DNA of 33,724 bases from an uncultured SAR86 cluster bacterium (GCA_902629465.1 CACOQX010000010.1:1-33724), one strand, 5' to 3'; positions 17,476-28,480 are shown, counted from the first letter of the stretch. Notes: generated from the letters alone by a model not told the origin. Program-made: numbers and translations.

Positions 17476-17574
17476 ATCATCTCCATTATAAATTTATAAA
17501 AGATAAACGCATTAAACATTAAAAGATTCCTTCTATAAAGAGTTTTTTTTAAAAGAATCTACATAAATAGGTAT

Positions 17575-17622
17575 AAAAAACAAACAAACCCCTCAATCAA
17601 ACGCAGATTTAAAGGGGTTTGT
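17575..17622 (-). terminator. Rho-independent terminator after the first porin
   Basis: A 10-bp stem (ACAAACCCCT / AGGGGTTTGT) with a 19-base loop and, in the minus-strand direction, a run of T residues (17575-17580, A on the plus strand). It lies downstream of the 17709 porin stop and so isolates that gene from the middle porin. Confidence 0.78.
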
Positions 17623-17678
17623 AAACCATATAATCACTAGAGAAAGGGGAATATAGTTCTTATATAGTTTCAATGGTA

Positions 17679-17701
17679 CCTCCCAGTAAGCAACTGGGAG
17701 G
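17679..17701 (-). repeat. 9-bp perfect hairpin just after the first porin stop
   Basis: CCTCCCAGT and ACTGGGAGG enclose a 5-base loop, starting 8 bases after the stop codon of the 17709 gene. No T-tract follows on either strand, so it is more likely an mRNA 3'-end stabiliser or processing stem than a second terminator. Confidence 0.6.
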
Positions 17702-17708
17702 AATTTAA

Positions 17709-18350
17709 TTAGTAACTAATACTGAAATATGCTCCATCATCATCGGCCATACCACTCGCTGCTTCAGCTTGGAAATCATAAAAGTAAAAACCAAGAGTAA
17801 AATCTCCTATACCCCAGTCATAGCCGATTAATACATTTTCTCCTTTCTCATCATACTCGCCGTATGAAATTGAAAATGATCCTGGTCCTGCATCAATTCC
17901 ATAACCAAGTTCTGTATAGTCTGGAGAATTATCAATTCCCGCAGAAAAAGATATATAAGCTCCATAAAAATCAAAAGTTAAATATAATTCTTCAAAATCC
18001 CAAGAATCATAATCTGGGTAAGTGTAGGCTATATATCCTAAATCATATCCAGCGTCGTCGTTAAACGAACCTGAATATCCTAAATAGCCATCTAGTTCAA
18101 TTGAACCTGATCCAGCAACTGTATCGTCATCATCAGCTTCGACATTAGCTGCCCATACTCCGAGATAGAAACCGCTATCATCTTCTAAGTCAAAACCACC
18201 GCTTATGGATGGATTACCGTCATTTTGAGTCATCCCTCTCCAGATGTAATCAGTAGTAAGTCCAACATTCCCAGACAAAGAAACTTCGGCAAAAACTAAG
18301 CTATTTATGGAAAGAATAGAGCCAAAAATAATTTTTTTTAAAATATTCAT
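17709..18350 (-). CDS. TorF-family putative porin, first copy
   Basis: A 213-residue outer membrane protein, the promoter-proximal member of the tandem TorF/Gcw_chp set. The signal peptide (KIIFGSILSINSLVFA) leads to TTDYIWRGMTQNDGNPSISGG. The body contains IDNSPDYTELGYGIDAGPG, the SFSISYGEYDEKGENVLIGYDWGIG region and an acidic MADDDGAYFSISY end with a terminal aromatic. A short acidic insertion (VEADDDDTVAGSG) lies in one loop and is missing from the middle copy. AAGGAG sits five bases before the ATG, a near-ideal Shine-Dalgarno, and a TATAAT is upstream; a terminator and a stable hairpin follow. These features suggest high independent expression. Transport substrate unknown. Confidence 0.87.
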   Translation of the reverse strand: MNILKKIIFGSILSINSLVFAEVSLSGNVGLTTDYIWRGMTQNDGNPSISGGFDLEDDSGFYLGVWAANVEADDDDTVAGSGSIELDGYLGYSGSFNDDAGYDLGYIAYTYPDYDSWDFEELYLTFDFYGAYISFSAGIDNSPDYTELGYGIDAGPGSFSISYGEYDEKGENVLIGYDWGIGDFTLGFYFYDFQAEAASGMADDDGAYFSISY

Positions 18351-18380
18351 GAAAACTCCTTTTTGTTTAAATAAAATTCA

Positions 18381-18386
18381 ATTATA
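18381..18386 (-). promoter_or_regulatory. candidate -10 box for the first porin
   Basis: On the minus strand this reads TATAAT, about 30 bases before the porin ATG, with AAGGAG between. The -35 region is weak (AT-rich, no TTGACA). Confidence 0.33.
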
Positions 18387-18438
18387 TAAGTACGAAAAAA
18401 CCTAAATATTTTCCTTTTTTCAGATTAAAAATGGGTTT

Positions 18439-18465
18439 TTGATAGATAAGAGAGCTATTTATCAA
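18439..18465. promoter_or_regulatory. imperfect palindrome in the porin/acuI divergent region
   Basis: TTGATAGATA and TATTTATCAA form an inverted repeat (9 of 10 positions) with a 7-base spacer. It lies within the 223-base divergent gap between the porin and acuI, upstream of both, where a dimeric regulator could bind. AT-rich dyads arise easily by chance, so this is only a candidate operator. The rest of the gap shows no gene. Confidence 0.27.
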
Positions 18466-18573
18466 TTATCAAAGAAAAAATTGTTTGATTATGGTGCAAT
18501 AAAAAAATTATTACTTATTAAACAAGTCTTATCTTTTTAAGTTTATTTCAGTATGTTTTAATAGGTTCTTCTT

Positions 18574-19560
18574 ATGGAATATCGAGCTCTAATAACTACG
18601 GAAAAAAATAAAAACTTTATAAACTCAATTGAAAATAAAGACATTGCAGACCTTCCGGATAATGACACTTTGATAAAAGTTAAATATTCTTCATTAAACT
18701 ATAAAGACGCTCTTTCTGCCTCTGGAAATAAGGGGGTTACTAGGAGTTATCCTCACACGCCTGGAATTGATGCTGCAGGAATCATAGAAAATACATCTGG
18801 AAATAAATTTAAACCAGGAGATGAAGTCATTGTTACTGGTTATGATATGGGGATGAATACTTATGGAGGTTTTGGAGAATTCATTAAAGTTCCTCAAGAA
18901 TGGATAGTTAAAAAACCAAAAAATTTAACTCTTTCAGAATCTATGGCATTTGGTACTGCAGGCCTAACAGCCGGACTATGCTTGAGAAAACTTTTAAAAA
19001 ATGGGCTTAAGCCAGATGACGGAGATGTTTTTGTCTCTGGAGTTACCGGAGGTGTTGGAATTATTAGCCTGATGCTTTTTAAAAAATTAGGCTTCAGGGT
19101 CTCTGCAATTACTGGAAAAATGGATCAAGAAGAATTTTTAAAAAATTTAGGTGCTAACAATGTAATAGATAGAAATACTCTTGATTTAGAGTTGATCTCG
19201 CCCCTACAAAAACCAGTTTATGCTGGAGGAATTGATGCTGTAGGCGGAAAAATTCTTGCAAATTTAATCTGCTCAACATCACAAAGAGCAGCTATTGCAT
19301 GTTGTGGAATGGTTGGGGGATTATCTTTAGATACAAGTATATTTCCTTTTATTCTTAGAGGATTAAGTCTTTTCGGTATAGACTCGGCAGAATCTTTGAT
19401 AGATGTTAAAGAAGAGATATGGGAAAACTTTTCATCCGATTGGAAGCTGGAAAATATAGATGAAAACATTAAAGATATTTCTTTAGATGAGCTTCCTGAC
19501 GAGATTGATAAAATTTTAAAAGGAAAGCAAATTGGTAGAGTGAGAGTTGTATATGACTGA
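18574..19560 (+). CDS. acuI: acrylyl-CoA reductase-type quinone oxidoreductase (YhdH/AcuI family)
   Basis: A 328-residue zinc-free medium-chain dehydrogenase of the YhdH/AcuI family. AcuI reduces acryloyl-CoA to propionyl-CoA with NADPH, detoxifying acrylate made from DMSP by marine bacteria. Family signs: VKYSSLNYKDALSASG near residue 40, PHTPGIDAAGII, DEVIVTGYDMGMNTYGG, the nucleotide loop FVSGVTGGVGI (about residue 153) and the end GKQIGRVRVVYD. No DMSP lyase or CoA-transferase lies in the window, so a DMSP role is inference; YhdH-like quinone reductase is the cautious name. The stop overlaps a 40-aa membrane peptide ORF by 8 bases, followed by a nitronate monooxygenase-like gene, forming an operon. 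Confidence 0.85.
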   Translation: MEYRALITTEKNKNFINSIENKDIADLPDNDTLIKVKYSSLNYKDALSASGNKGVTRSYPHTPGIDAAGIIENTSGNKFKPGDEVIVTGYDMGMNTYGGFGEFIKVPQEWIVKKPKNLTLSESMAFGTAGLTAGLCLRKLLKNGLKPDDGDVFVSGVTGGVGIISLMLFKKLGFRVSAITGKMDQEEFLKNLGANNVIDRNTLDLELISPLQKPVYAGGIDAVGGKILANLICSTSQRAAIACCGMVGGLSLDTSIFPFILRGLSLFGIDSAESLIDVKEEIWENFSSDWKLENIDENIKDISLDELPDEIDKILKGKQIGRVRVVYD

Positions 19561-19675
19561 CAATAATTTTGACGAAAAAATAGCTAATGAAGATAGCAAG
19601 TTAGATTCCCTTATGTCTGTGTTGATTATATTTGCGGTAACAGGAATTATAGTTTTTTGGGTGGCTACACAGTAA
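19553..19675 (+). CDS. 40-aa single-pass membrane peptide
   Basis: Missed by the ORF track because it is short. ATG at 19553 overlaps the acuI stop (ATGACTGA), and its TAA overlaps the ATG of the next gene (TAATG). It therefore exactly fills the space between two genes. The peptide has a charged, acidic N-terminus (TDNNFDEKIANEDSKLD) and one C-terminal hydrophobic segment (LMSVLIIFAVTGIIVFWVA). A purine-rich GAGAG lies about 8 bases before the ATG. The double overlap is strong evidence of translation. No family is recognised; it could be a small regulator or membrane tether. Confidence 0.65.
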   Translation: MTDNNFDEKIANEDSKLDSLMSVLIIFAVTGIIVFWVATQ

Positions 19676-20649
19676 TGTCGGTCTCGGAACTCTTTGAAAA
19701 AACTAGATTGCCAGTATTGGCAGCTCCACTTTTTATTATTTCATATCCAGAACTTGTAATTGCTCAATGTAAAGCTGGAGTAATAGGTTCATTTCCTGCA
19801 TTAAATGCAAGGCCTGCTGAAGAACTGGAAAAATGGATAATTAAAATATCTTCTGAACTAGACAAATACAAAAAAGATAACCCAAACGAAATTGTTTCTC
19901 CTTTTGCAGTAAACCAAATCTGTCATAGCTCAAATGACAGGCTTGAACACGATGTAGACGTTTGTGTTAAACACAAGGTTCCCATGGTTATAACTAGTCT
20001 AAGAGCTCCTAAATTTGTTGTTGACTCGATTCATAGTTACGGAGGAGTAGTTATGCATGATGTTATAAATGTTAGACATGCTAAGAAAGCTATAGATGAG
20101 GGTGCAGACGGTTTAATTTTAGTCTGTGCAGGTGCTGGCGGCCATGCAGGCACATTGAGTCCTTTTGCCTTAGTAAGAGAAGTAAGAGAGTTTTTCGATG
20201 GTCCTATTGCCTTATCTGGAAGCATTTCTGAAGGTTCCTCAGTACTATCAGCACAAGCTTTGGGTGCAGATTATGCTTATATTGGAACAAGGTTCATTGC
20301 TACCAAAGAAGCTAATGCTTCACCAGGCTACAAACAGATGTTAGTGGATAGTGCTGCTAACGATATCATGTACAGTCCAACATTTACCGGCGTTCATGGA
20401 AACTACTTAAAACCTAGTGTGATTAATGCAGGCTTGGATCCTGATAATCTTCCTCATGCAGATAAGAACGACATGAATTTTGGCAGTTCTGGCCTTTCCG
20501 GAGATAATTCAAAAAAAGCCTGGAAGGATATTTGGGGATCAGGTCAAGGTATTGGATCAATCAAGGAAATCACTTCTGTAAAGGACACCGTTGATAAGTT
20601 AGTATTTGAATATCAAGCTTCAAAACAAAGACTAGATAAAATCAGTTAA
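19675..20649 (+). CDS. nitronate monooxygenase / 2-nitropropane dioxygenase-like FMN enzyme
   Basis: A 324-residue FMN-dependent TIM-barrel protein of the NPD/nitronate monooxygenase family. Such enzymes oxidise alkyl nitronates, including the toxin propionate-3-nitronate. Visible are LPVLAAPLFIISYPEL at the N-terminus, VMHDVINVRHAKKAID, the FMN/catalytic-His motif LVCAGAGGHAGTLSPF, and the phosphate-binding DYAYIGTRFIAT. The track starts at a TTG at 19657; ATG 19675 is chosen because it overlaps the preceding small ORF stop as TAATG and matches the family N-terminus. Cotranscription with acuI suggests handling of reactive three-carbon compounds, which is inference. Its stop lies one base from the converging crotonase stop. 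Confidence 0.88.
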   Translation: MSVSELFEKTRLPVLAAPLFIISYPELVIAQCKAGVIGSFPALNARPAEELEKWIIKISSELDKYKKDNPNEIVSPFAVNQICHSSNDRLEHDVDVCVKHKVPMVITSLRAPKFVVDSIHSYGGVVMHDVINVRHAKKAIDEGADGLILVCAGAGGHAGTLSPFALVREVREFFDGPIALSGSISEGSSVLSAQALGADYAYIGTRFIATKEANASPGYKQMLVDSAANDIMYSPTFTGVHGNYLKPSVINAGLDPDNLPHADKNDMNFGSSGLSGDNSKKAWKDIWGSGQGIGSIKEITSVKDTVDKLVFEYQASKQRLDKIS

Positions 20650-20650
20650 T

Positions 20651-21370
20651 TTATTTTTTATAAAATTCCCTGGATAAGAGAAATTGATCGTAGTCCATAT
20701 GCATAATTGCATGATCACTTTTATAGGTTAAAGCGTTTACACTTCTTTTTATCATTTGCGACGGTAATGCAGGCTTGGATGCATATTTTTTTGCAAAAGT
20801 AGCTGTCTTTTTATCTAAATCTTCATCCTTATATAATTCATCAATAAAACCCCATTTAAGAAGATCATTTGCATTTTCTGTCATTCCGCCAATAACCATT
20901 TTTTTTGTTTTTGAAGGACCTATAAGCCTCAAAAGTAAGGGGAGACCAAACCAATTAAGATTCATTCCTAGATCAATTTCAGGATAAGCAACTAAAGTTG
21001 TTTCGGAGGCAACTCTAAAATCACATGCTGACGCAATACATGCTGCTCCTCCCAAACAATATCCCCTCAAAGAAGCTATTGTAATTTGATTAATCTCTAA
21101 AATAGAATCTATTGCTTCTTTGCCTAAATTGGTTCTCCAAATTTGTAATTTAGACAACTTTTTTTGTTGTTCTTTGATATCTGCGCCTGCAGAGAAATTT
21201 TTTCCTACAGAGCGATATACAACAACTTTTGTATTTACATCATTATTAAATTCTTTATTTAAATCAATTAACTCTCTGAGAGTTTGGCTGTTTAGAGCAT
21301 TTAATGATTTAGTTCTCGTAAAAGAGACATAAGAGATTTTATTTCTTTTTTCTAGTTTTAGAAATTTCAT
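20651..21370 (-). CDS. crotonase-family protein (enoyl-CoA hydratase/isomerase-like)
   Basis: A 239-residue crotonase-fold protein. The CoA/oxyanion-hole motifs are conserved: KNFSAGADIKEQ and RGYCLGGAACIAS. Aligned with rat mitochondrial hydratase, the second catalytic Glu is kept (AYPEIDLG), but the first, in GGGCELA, is replaced by Cys (GGAACIA). The usual PGAGG stretch is MNLNWFG. Classic hydration normally needs both Glu residues, so this protein may be an isomerase, hydrolase or lyase-like member. It follows trxB on the same strand after 27 bases and probably shares its transcript. It ends one base from nitronate monooxygenase. Confidence 0.82.
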   Translation of the reverse strand: MKFLKLEKRNKISYVSFTRTKSLNALNSQTLRELIDLNKEFNNDVNTKVVVYRSVGKNFSAGADIKEQQKKLSKLQIWRTNLGKEAIDSILEINQITIASLRGYCLGGAACIASACDFRVASETTLVAYPEIDLGMNLNWFGLPLLLRLIGPSKTKKMVIGGMTENANDLLKWGFIDELYKDEDLDKKTATFAKKYASKPALPSQMIKRSVNALTYKSDHAIMHMDYDQFLLSREFYKK

Positions 21371-21397
21371 GAAAGATATGAATGATAGGATTAAGAA

Positions 21398-24714
<3,317 letters not shown>

Positions 24715-24725
<11 letters not shown>

Positions 24726-25269
24726 GCTTTTCTTAATATTCTTATTTATTTCATTTAATGTTTTTACTTGCGCAGAGTTAAATAGTTTAAGTATTTACAA
24801 TCAAGATACTAAGACAATATCTCTTAAATATATTCAATCTTTTGAAGGAATAAACAAATCTAATATCGTAGGACAAGTTTATTTTGAAAAACCAAATCTA
24901 TTTAAAATTAAAACCACAAAGCCTTCCAAAACTGAATTAATTGTAAATAATCAAGATGTCTACAGAACAGATTATGATCTCAATGAAACAATCAAATACA
25001 AACTGGCAAACGTTGAGTCACAGATTCCCGCTTTATTGTTATTAAAGTCGAAGAAAAAAGTTTGTAGTTTTTTAAATAATTCTGAGTCATCAGAATTTAT
25101 ATCCGATTTGAATATCGTCAATGACAATGGAGGATTAAAATTTATTTCATACAAAGATCAGTTTGGAGCTAATACCCAAATAAACTTCGTTAATATTAAA
25201 TTAAATGATGAACTAGATAAGAAGATATTTGACTATAATAAAGAGACAATTCTCGTTATTCTCAATTGA
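24715..25269 (+). CDS. lolA: outer membrane lipoprotein carrier protein LolA
   Basis: A 184-residue periplasmic chaperone that ferries lipoproteins from LolCDE to LolB. The signal peptide (LFLIFLFISFNVFTCA) is followed by a half-barrel domain with the family hallmark GQVYFEKPNLFKIKTTKPSK, the counterpart of 'G-x-hxhxRPgxFRhxxxxP'. NNQDVYRTDYDLNE follows. The sequence is diverged, but position between ftsK and serS is the classical gammaproteobacterial location, which raises confidence. The ATG lies inside the end of ftsK (11-base overlap), and serS begins one base after the stop, so ftsK-lolA-serS is a tight operon. Confidence 0.9.
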
Positions 25270-25270
25270 C

Positions 25271-26539
25271 ATGCTGGATATAAATCTTTTAAGAAATAAT
25301 TTCGAAGAAATAAAAAATAATCTTCAAAAAAAAGGTTTTGAATTTGATAAAAAGTCTTTTGAAAGAATTGATTCAGAGAGGAAAAAACTACAAGTTGATA
25401 CGGAGTCCCTTCAAGAAAAATCCAATATTCTAGCTAAAGAAGTTGCTCAAGAAAAAAATCAGACTTTAAAAGATCAAAAACTCAAAGATGCAAAAAAAAT
25501 ATCAACTGAATTAAAAAAAATTAAGACAAAACTTGATGCTACTTTAGAAGAATTAAATAACTTTTTATTGGAAATACCCAATGTCATATCAGAGGATGTG
25601 CCTGATGGTAAATCTGAAAAAAATAATAAGATTATTTATGAAAAGGGAATCATTCCAGAATTCTCTTTCAAAATAAAAGATCATCAGGAATTAGGAGAGC
25701 TTTCCAATGGAATAAATTTTGAAGAATCGGTAAATATCGCAAAATCTAGATTTATGGTTTTAAGAAAAGAAATTGCTAGGTTGCACAGGGCATTGTCTCA
25801 ATACATGCTAGATGTTCATGTTGAAAACGGTTACGAAGAAATTTATGTCCCGTATCTTGTTAATAAAAATTCACTAGTAGGTACTGGACAATTACCAAAA
25901 TTTGAAGAGGATCTTTTTAAAATTTCTAATGAGGAAATGTATTTGATTCCAACTGCTGAGGTGCCTGTTTCAAATATTTTCAGAAATAAAATTCTAAATT
26001 CAGAGGAATTACCCATTAACTTTGTTGCTCATACTCCATGTTTTAGAAGCGAGGCTGGTAGTTATGGAAAAGACACAAAAGGAATAATACGTCAACACCA
26101 ATTTGATAAAGTTGAACTCGTAAAATTTGTGCATCCCGAAGATTCTGAAAATGAACTTAACAAACTAACCAATGATGCCGAAAGTATTTTGAATAACTTA
26201 AATTTGCCTTACCGAAAAGTTATTTTGTGTAGTGGTGATACAGGTTTTGCATCATCAAAAACATTTGATTTAGAAGTTTGGTTTCCAAGTCAAAAAACAT
26301 ACAGAGAAATATCGTCCTGCTCAAATTTTAGAGATTTTCAAAGTAGGAGGATGAAAATTAGGATTAAACAATCCAAAAATAATATTTTTTGTCATACCAT
26401 CAATGGTTCAGGTCTAGCAATTGGCAGAACATTGGCTGCTATTTTAGAGAATAATCAAACTGAGCAAGGGTCAGTTATTGTTCCTGAGGTATTGGTTGAT
26501 TATATGGATGGATTAAAAGAATTGAATCTATCTAGATAA
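25271..26539 (+). CDS. serS: seryl-tRNA synthetase
   Basis: A 422-residue class II aminoacyl-tRNA synthetase that charges tRNA-Ser. The N-terminal long coiled-coil arm (residues about 25-105, Lys/Glu-rich) grips the long variable arm of tRNA-Ser. The catalytic domain shows motif 2 PCFRSEAGSYGKDTKGIIRQHQF and motif 3 NGSGLAIGRTLAAILENNQ, with the serine-pocket residues around TAEVPVSN and SSCSNFRDFQSRRM. The track starts 14 codons early at 25229; ATG 25271 (MLDINLLRNN) is the conserved family start and sits one base after the lolA stop. Normal length. sohB follows after 32 bases. Confidence 0.97.
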   Translation: MLDINLLRNNFEEIKNNLQKKGFEFDKKSFERIDSERKKLQVDTESLQEKSNILAKEVAQEKNQTLKDQKLKDAKKISTELKKIKTKLDATLEELNNFLLEIPNVISEDVPDGKSEKNNKIIYEKGIIPEFSFKIKDHQELGELSNGINFEESVNIAKSRFMVLRKEIARLHRALSQYMLDVHVENGYEEIYVPYLVNKNSLVGTGQLPKFEEDLFKISNEEMYLIPTAEVPVSNIFRNKILNSEELPINFVAHTPCFRSEAGSYGKDTKGIIRQHQFDKVELVKFVHPEDSENELNKLTNDAESILNNLNLPYRKVILCSGDTGFASSKTFDLEVWFPSQKTYREISSCSNFRDFQSRRMKIRIKQSKNNIFCHTINGSGLAIGRTLAAILENNQTEQGSVIVPEVLVDYMDGLKELNLSR

Positions 26540-26571
26540 TTATATTTTTCCTGATAAACTCTTTTTTTCTT

Positions 26572-27588
26572 ATGGAATTTTTAGTTGATTATGGTTCTTT
26601 TTTATTGAAGACCATCTCTCTTATAATCATTATCTCTATTCCTTTTTTTATTTTGTTCTCATCAAAAGGAAAAGATGCTTCGTCACCCGGTACATTAAAA
26701 ATAACGAATTTATCAGACAAATTCGATAACATGGCCGGGGCAATAAAGTCTTTAACTTTGAATAAAAACGAAAGAAAAAAACTTCAGAAAGAAAAGAAAA
26801 AGAATTTAAAGGCTAAAAAAAACAAATCCATTCCTAAGCCTGTTTTTGTTTTAAATTTTAATGGCGATATTGAGGCCTCAAGTGTTGAAAATCTTAAAGA
26901 AGAAATAACAGCAATATTAAAAAGCGAAACTAAGTGCCAAGAACTAGTTTTGAGATTAGAAAGCCCTGGTGGCACTGTTATTGGTTATGGTCTTTGTGCT
27001 GCTCAACTTCAAAGATTAAGAGATGCAGGTATTAAAGTTACTGCTTGTGTGGATAAAGTAGCTGCGTCAGGTGGATATATGATGGCTTGTGTGTGCAATA
27101 AAATAGTTTCATCTCCTTTTGCAATTATTGGCTCTATCGGTGTAGTTGCGGCTATTCCAAACTTTCATAAAGTACTCAAAAAGAATAATGTAGATTATGA
27201 ACTTCATACCGCAGGAGAATACAAGAGAACGATCACAATGTTTGGAGAAACTACTCCAGCAGGTAGGAAAAAGTTTAAAGAACATTTAGAAGACATTCAT
27301 GTTCTTTTCAAAGATCATATCAAAAAATTTAGACCATCTTTAGATATGAAAAAAATAGCAACCGGTGAAACTTGGGAGGGTATTAAAGCCCTAGAGGTTG
27401 GTTTGGTTGATGAAATTTCAACAAGTGATGAGTATCTTTTAAATCTCTCAAAGAAACATGAAATTTTTGAAATTTCATTTATCACCAAAAAAAATTTCCA
27501 AGATAAATTAAGTTTTTTCATTACATCAACCGCAACTAGATTGATTTCATCTTTAGAAACTTTTTTTGATAAAAATAAATATCGTTAA
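26572..27588 (+). CDS. sohB: SohB-type S49 signal-peptide-peptidase family protease
   Basis: A 338-residue inner membrane protease of the S49 (SppA/SohB) family, thought to degrade signal peptides or misfolded envelope proteins. An N-terminal helix (about residues 13-33) anchors it, followed by a very Lys-rich cytoplasmic-like linker (about 63-85). The protease domain then begins with KPVFVLNFNGDIEASSV. Catalytic Ser lies in VAASGGYMMA and the Lys in GEYKRTITMFGE, the S49 dyad. The N-terminal extension, with SohB-like GSIGVVAAIPNFHKVLKK, favours SohB over SppA. It lies 32 bases after serS with no visible terminator, so it may extend the ftsK-lolA-serS transcript. Confidence 0.9.
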   Translation: MEFLVDYGSFLLKTISLIIIISIPFFILFSSKGKDASSPGTLKITNLSDKFDNMAGAIKSLTLNKNERKKLQKEKKKNLKAKKNKSIPKPVFVLNFNGDIEASSVENLKEEITAILKSETKCQELVLRLESPGGTVIGYGLCAAQLQRLRDAGIKVTACVDKVAASGGYMMACVCNKIVSSPFAIIGSIGVVAAIPNFHKVLKKNNVDYELHTAGEYKRTITMFGETTPAGRKKFKEHLEDIHVLFKDHIKKFRPSLDMKKIATGETWEGIKALEVGLVDEISTSDEYLLNLSKKHEIFEISFITKKNFQDKLSFFITSTATRLISSLETFFDKNKYR

Positions 27589-27596
27589 TTTTTTAA

Positions 27597-27968
27597 ATGG
27601 AAGATTTAATACTTCTTCTTGGTATTGAAAATGCTTCGTTAAGAGGGTTCACGTTTGGCTTTGTTCATGTTTTGTTAGTAGTTGTCGGTTATTATTCAGG
27701 TTGGAGTATTAATCGTTTTCTAAAAATTGTCTCAAACGGATATATTGCGGGAATTATTGGAGCAGCGTTGGCACATGTTATAGCTGATTTAGTTGCAGCT
27801 CTAATTGATCCAACTATAAGACCAATGACTTTTGGTATTGTTTTAGGAGGTATCATTCCCTTACTCTTTATCCCTTTCCTGGATAAGTATTTAGTAAAAA
27901 GCAAAAATCACATCATGGTTGGAGATCATGAGGACATTAGAAAAGATTTAGAGGACAGACATTCTTAA
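27597..27968 (+). CDS. small polytopic membrane protein
   Basis: A 123-residue protein of unrecognised family with about three hydrophobic segments (about 16-36, 47-69, 78-98). A Gly/Ala-rich helix contains NGYIAGIIGAALAHVIADLVAAL, and the C-terminal tail is charged (VGDHEDIRKDLEDRHS). The buried His and Asp within a helix are notable for a membrane protein and could bind a ligand or metal, but that is speculation. It starts 8 bases after sohB and is probably the last gene of that operon. A T-rich stretch with only a 5-bp stem follows, and the converging 75-aa gene ends 17 bases away. Confidence 0.65.
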   Translation: MEDLILLLGIENASLRGFTFGFVHVLLVVVGYYSGWSINRFLKIVSNGYIAGIIGAALAHVIADLVAALIDPTIRPMTFGIVLGGIIPLLFIPFLDKYLVKSKNHIMVGDHEDIRKDLEDRHS

Positions 27969-27985
27969 GTGAATGCCATTCTTTT

Positions 27986-28213
27986 TTATTTTTTTAAAAT
28001 GGCAAATATAATTATCAAAGACACAAGGGCTAAGAGCCCATTCTCTCCAAATAAATTCATTACTTCTGAAAAGTTATTCAAAACATTTCCAAAAACTGGA
28101 GTTTCAGGCCCAAAAATTAGTCCAATCAAGAGAGATATTGCAATGAAAAGCCCTAAAACCTCAGTAGACTTATATAAGAATTTTCTTATTTTTTTAAATT
28201 TAAATATATCCAT
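27986..28213 (-). CDS. 75-aa membrane protein, paralogue of the neighbour
   Basis: A small protein with a basic N-terminus (FKFKKIRKFLYKS) and two hydrophobic segments (about 19-36 and 60-73). Its C-terminal half, PVFGNVLNNFSEVMNLFGENGLLALV...ILKK, aligns with WFFGGVLGNLLGVIQQLGDAGIVGLL...KLLK of the next gene upstream. The two are therefore likely tandem duplicates. No Shine-Dalgarno precedes the ATG; an A-rich leader and a stable hairpin do. The plus-strand ORF over the same bases looks like a shadow, having no homology-like features. Function unknown. Confidence 0.6.
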   Translation of the reverse strand: MDIFKFKKIRKFLYKSTEVLGLFIAISLLIGLIFGPETPVFGNVLNNFSEVMNLFGENGLLALVSLIIIFAILKK

Positions 28214-28223
28214 TTTTTTTAAG

Positions 28224-28250
28224 TTGAGCCGAAGTGAAACTCCGGCTCAA
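28224..28250 (-). repeat. hairpin between the two small membrane genes
   Basis: An 11-bp stem (TTGAGCCGAAG / CTCCGGCTCAA) with a 5-base loop lies between the stop of the upstream 73-aa gene and the ATG of the 75-aa gene. The single mismatch is a G-U wobble only in minus-strand RNA, consistent with a transcript structure in that direction. There is no T-tract, so it may protect the upstream mRNA or damp downstream expression rather than terminate cleanly. Confidence 0.6.
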
Positions 28251-28258
28251 AGCTAAAA

Positions 28259-28480
28259 TTACTTAAGTAATTTATAAAGCAGTGCTGCAGCTAAAAGTCC
28301 TACAATCCCCGCGTCACCCAACTGTTGGATTACTCCTAAAAGATTGCCAAGAACTCCGCCGAAGAACCAAGCATTGTTATCAAAAACAATACCAGCAACA
28401 ACACCCAGACCGATAACACCAACTAAGATTCCGGTTAATCCAGAAACTAAGTCTCTAATCATATCGAACGCTTTATCCAT
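28259..28480 (-). CDS. 73-aa membrane protein with a very strong ribosome-binding site
   Basis: A small hydrophobic protein with two glycine-rich membrane segments (LTGILVGVIGLGVVAGIVF and GIVGLLAAALLYKLL) separated by DNNAWFFGGVLGNLLGVIQQLGD. The track starts at 28495; ATG 28480 is preferred because GGGGAGG lies six bases upstream, one of the strongest Shine-Dalgarno sequences in the window, implying high expression. It heads a two-gene set with the similar 75-aa protein. Two-helix, glycine-rich architecture recalls holin-like, pore-forming or membrane-shaping peptides, but no family is recognised. Confidence 0.72.
   Translation of the reverse strand: MDKAFDMIRDLVSGLTGILVGVIGLGVVAGIVFDNNAWFFGGVLGNLLGVIQQLGDAGIVGLLAAALLYKLLK

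Noticed and set aside
25229-25270. 14-codon N-terminal extension of SerS
   Set aside because: It overlaps lolA; MLDINLLRNN is the standard SerS start.
27959-27999. Rho-independent terminator after the 123-aa membrane gene
   Set aside because: There is a T-rich stretch but the stem (CATTC/GAATG) is only 5 bp and AT-rich; too weak to call.
27969-28256. 95-aa plus-strand ORF
   Set aside because: It is antisense to the 75-aa membrane gene, which has a paralogue next door and clear membrane segments. The plus-strand product looks like low-complexity antisense translation.
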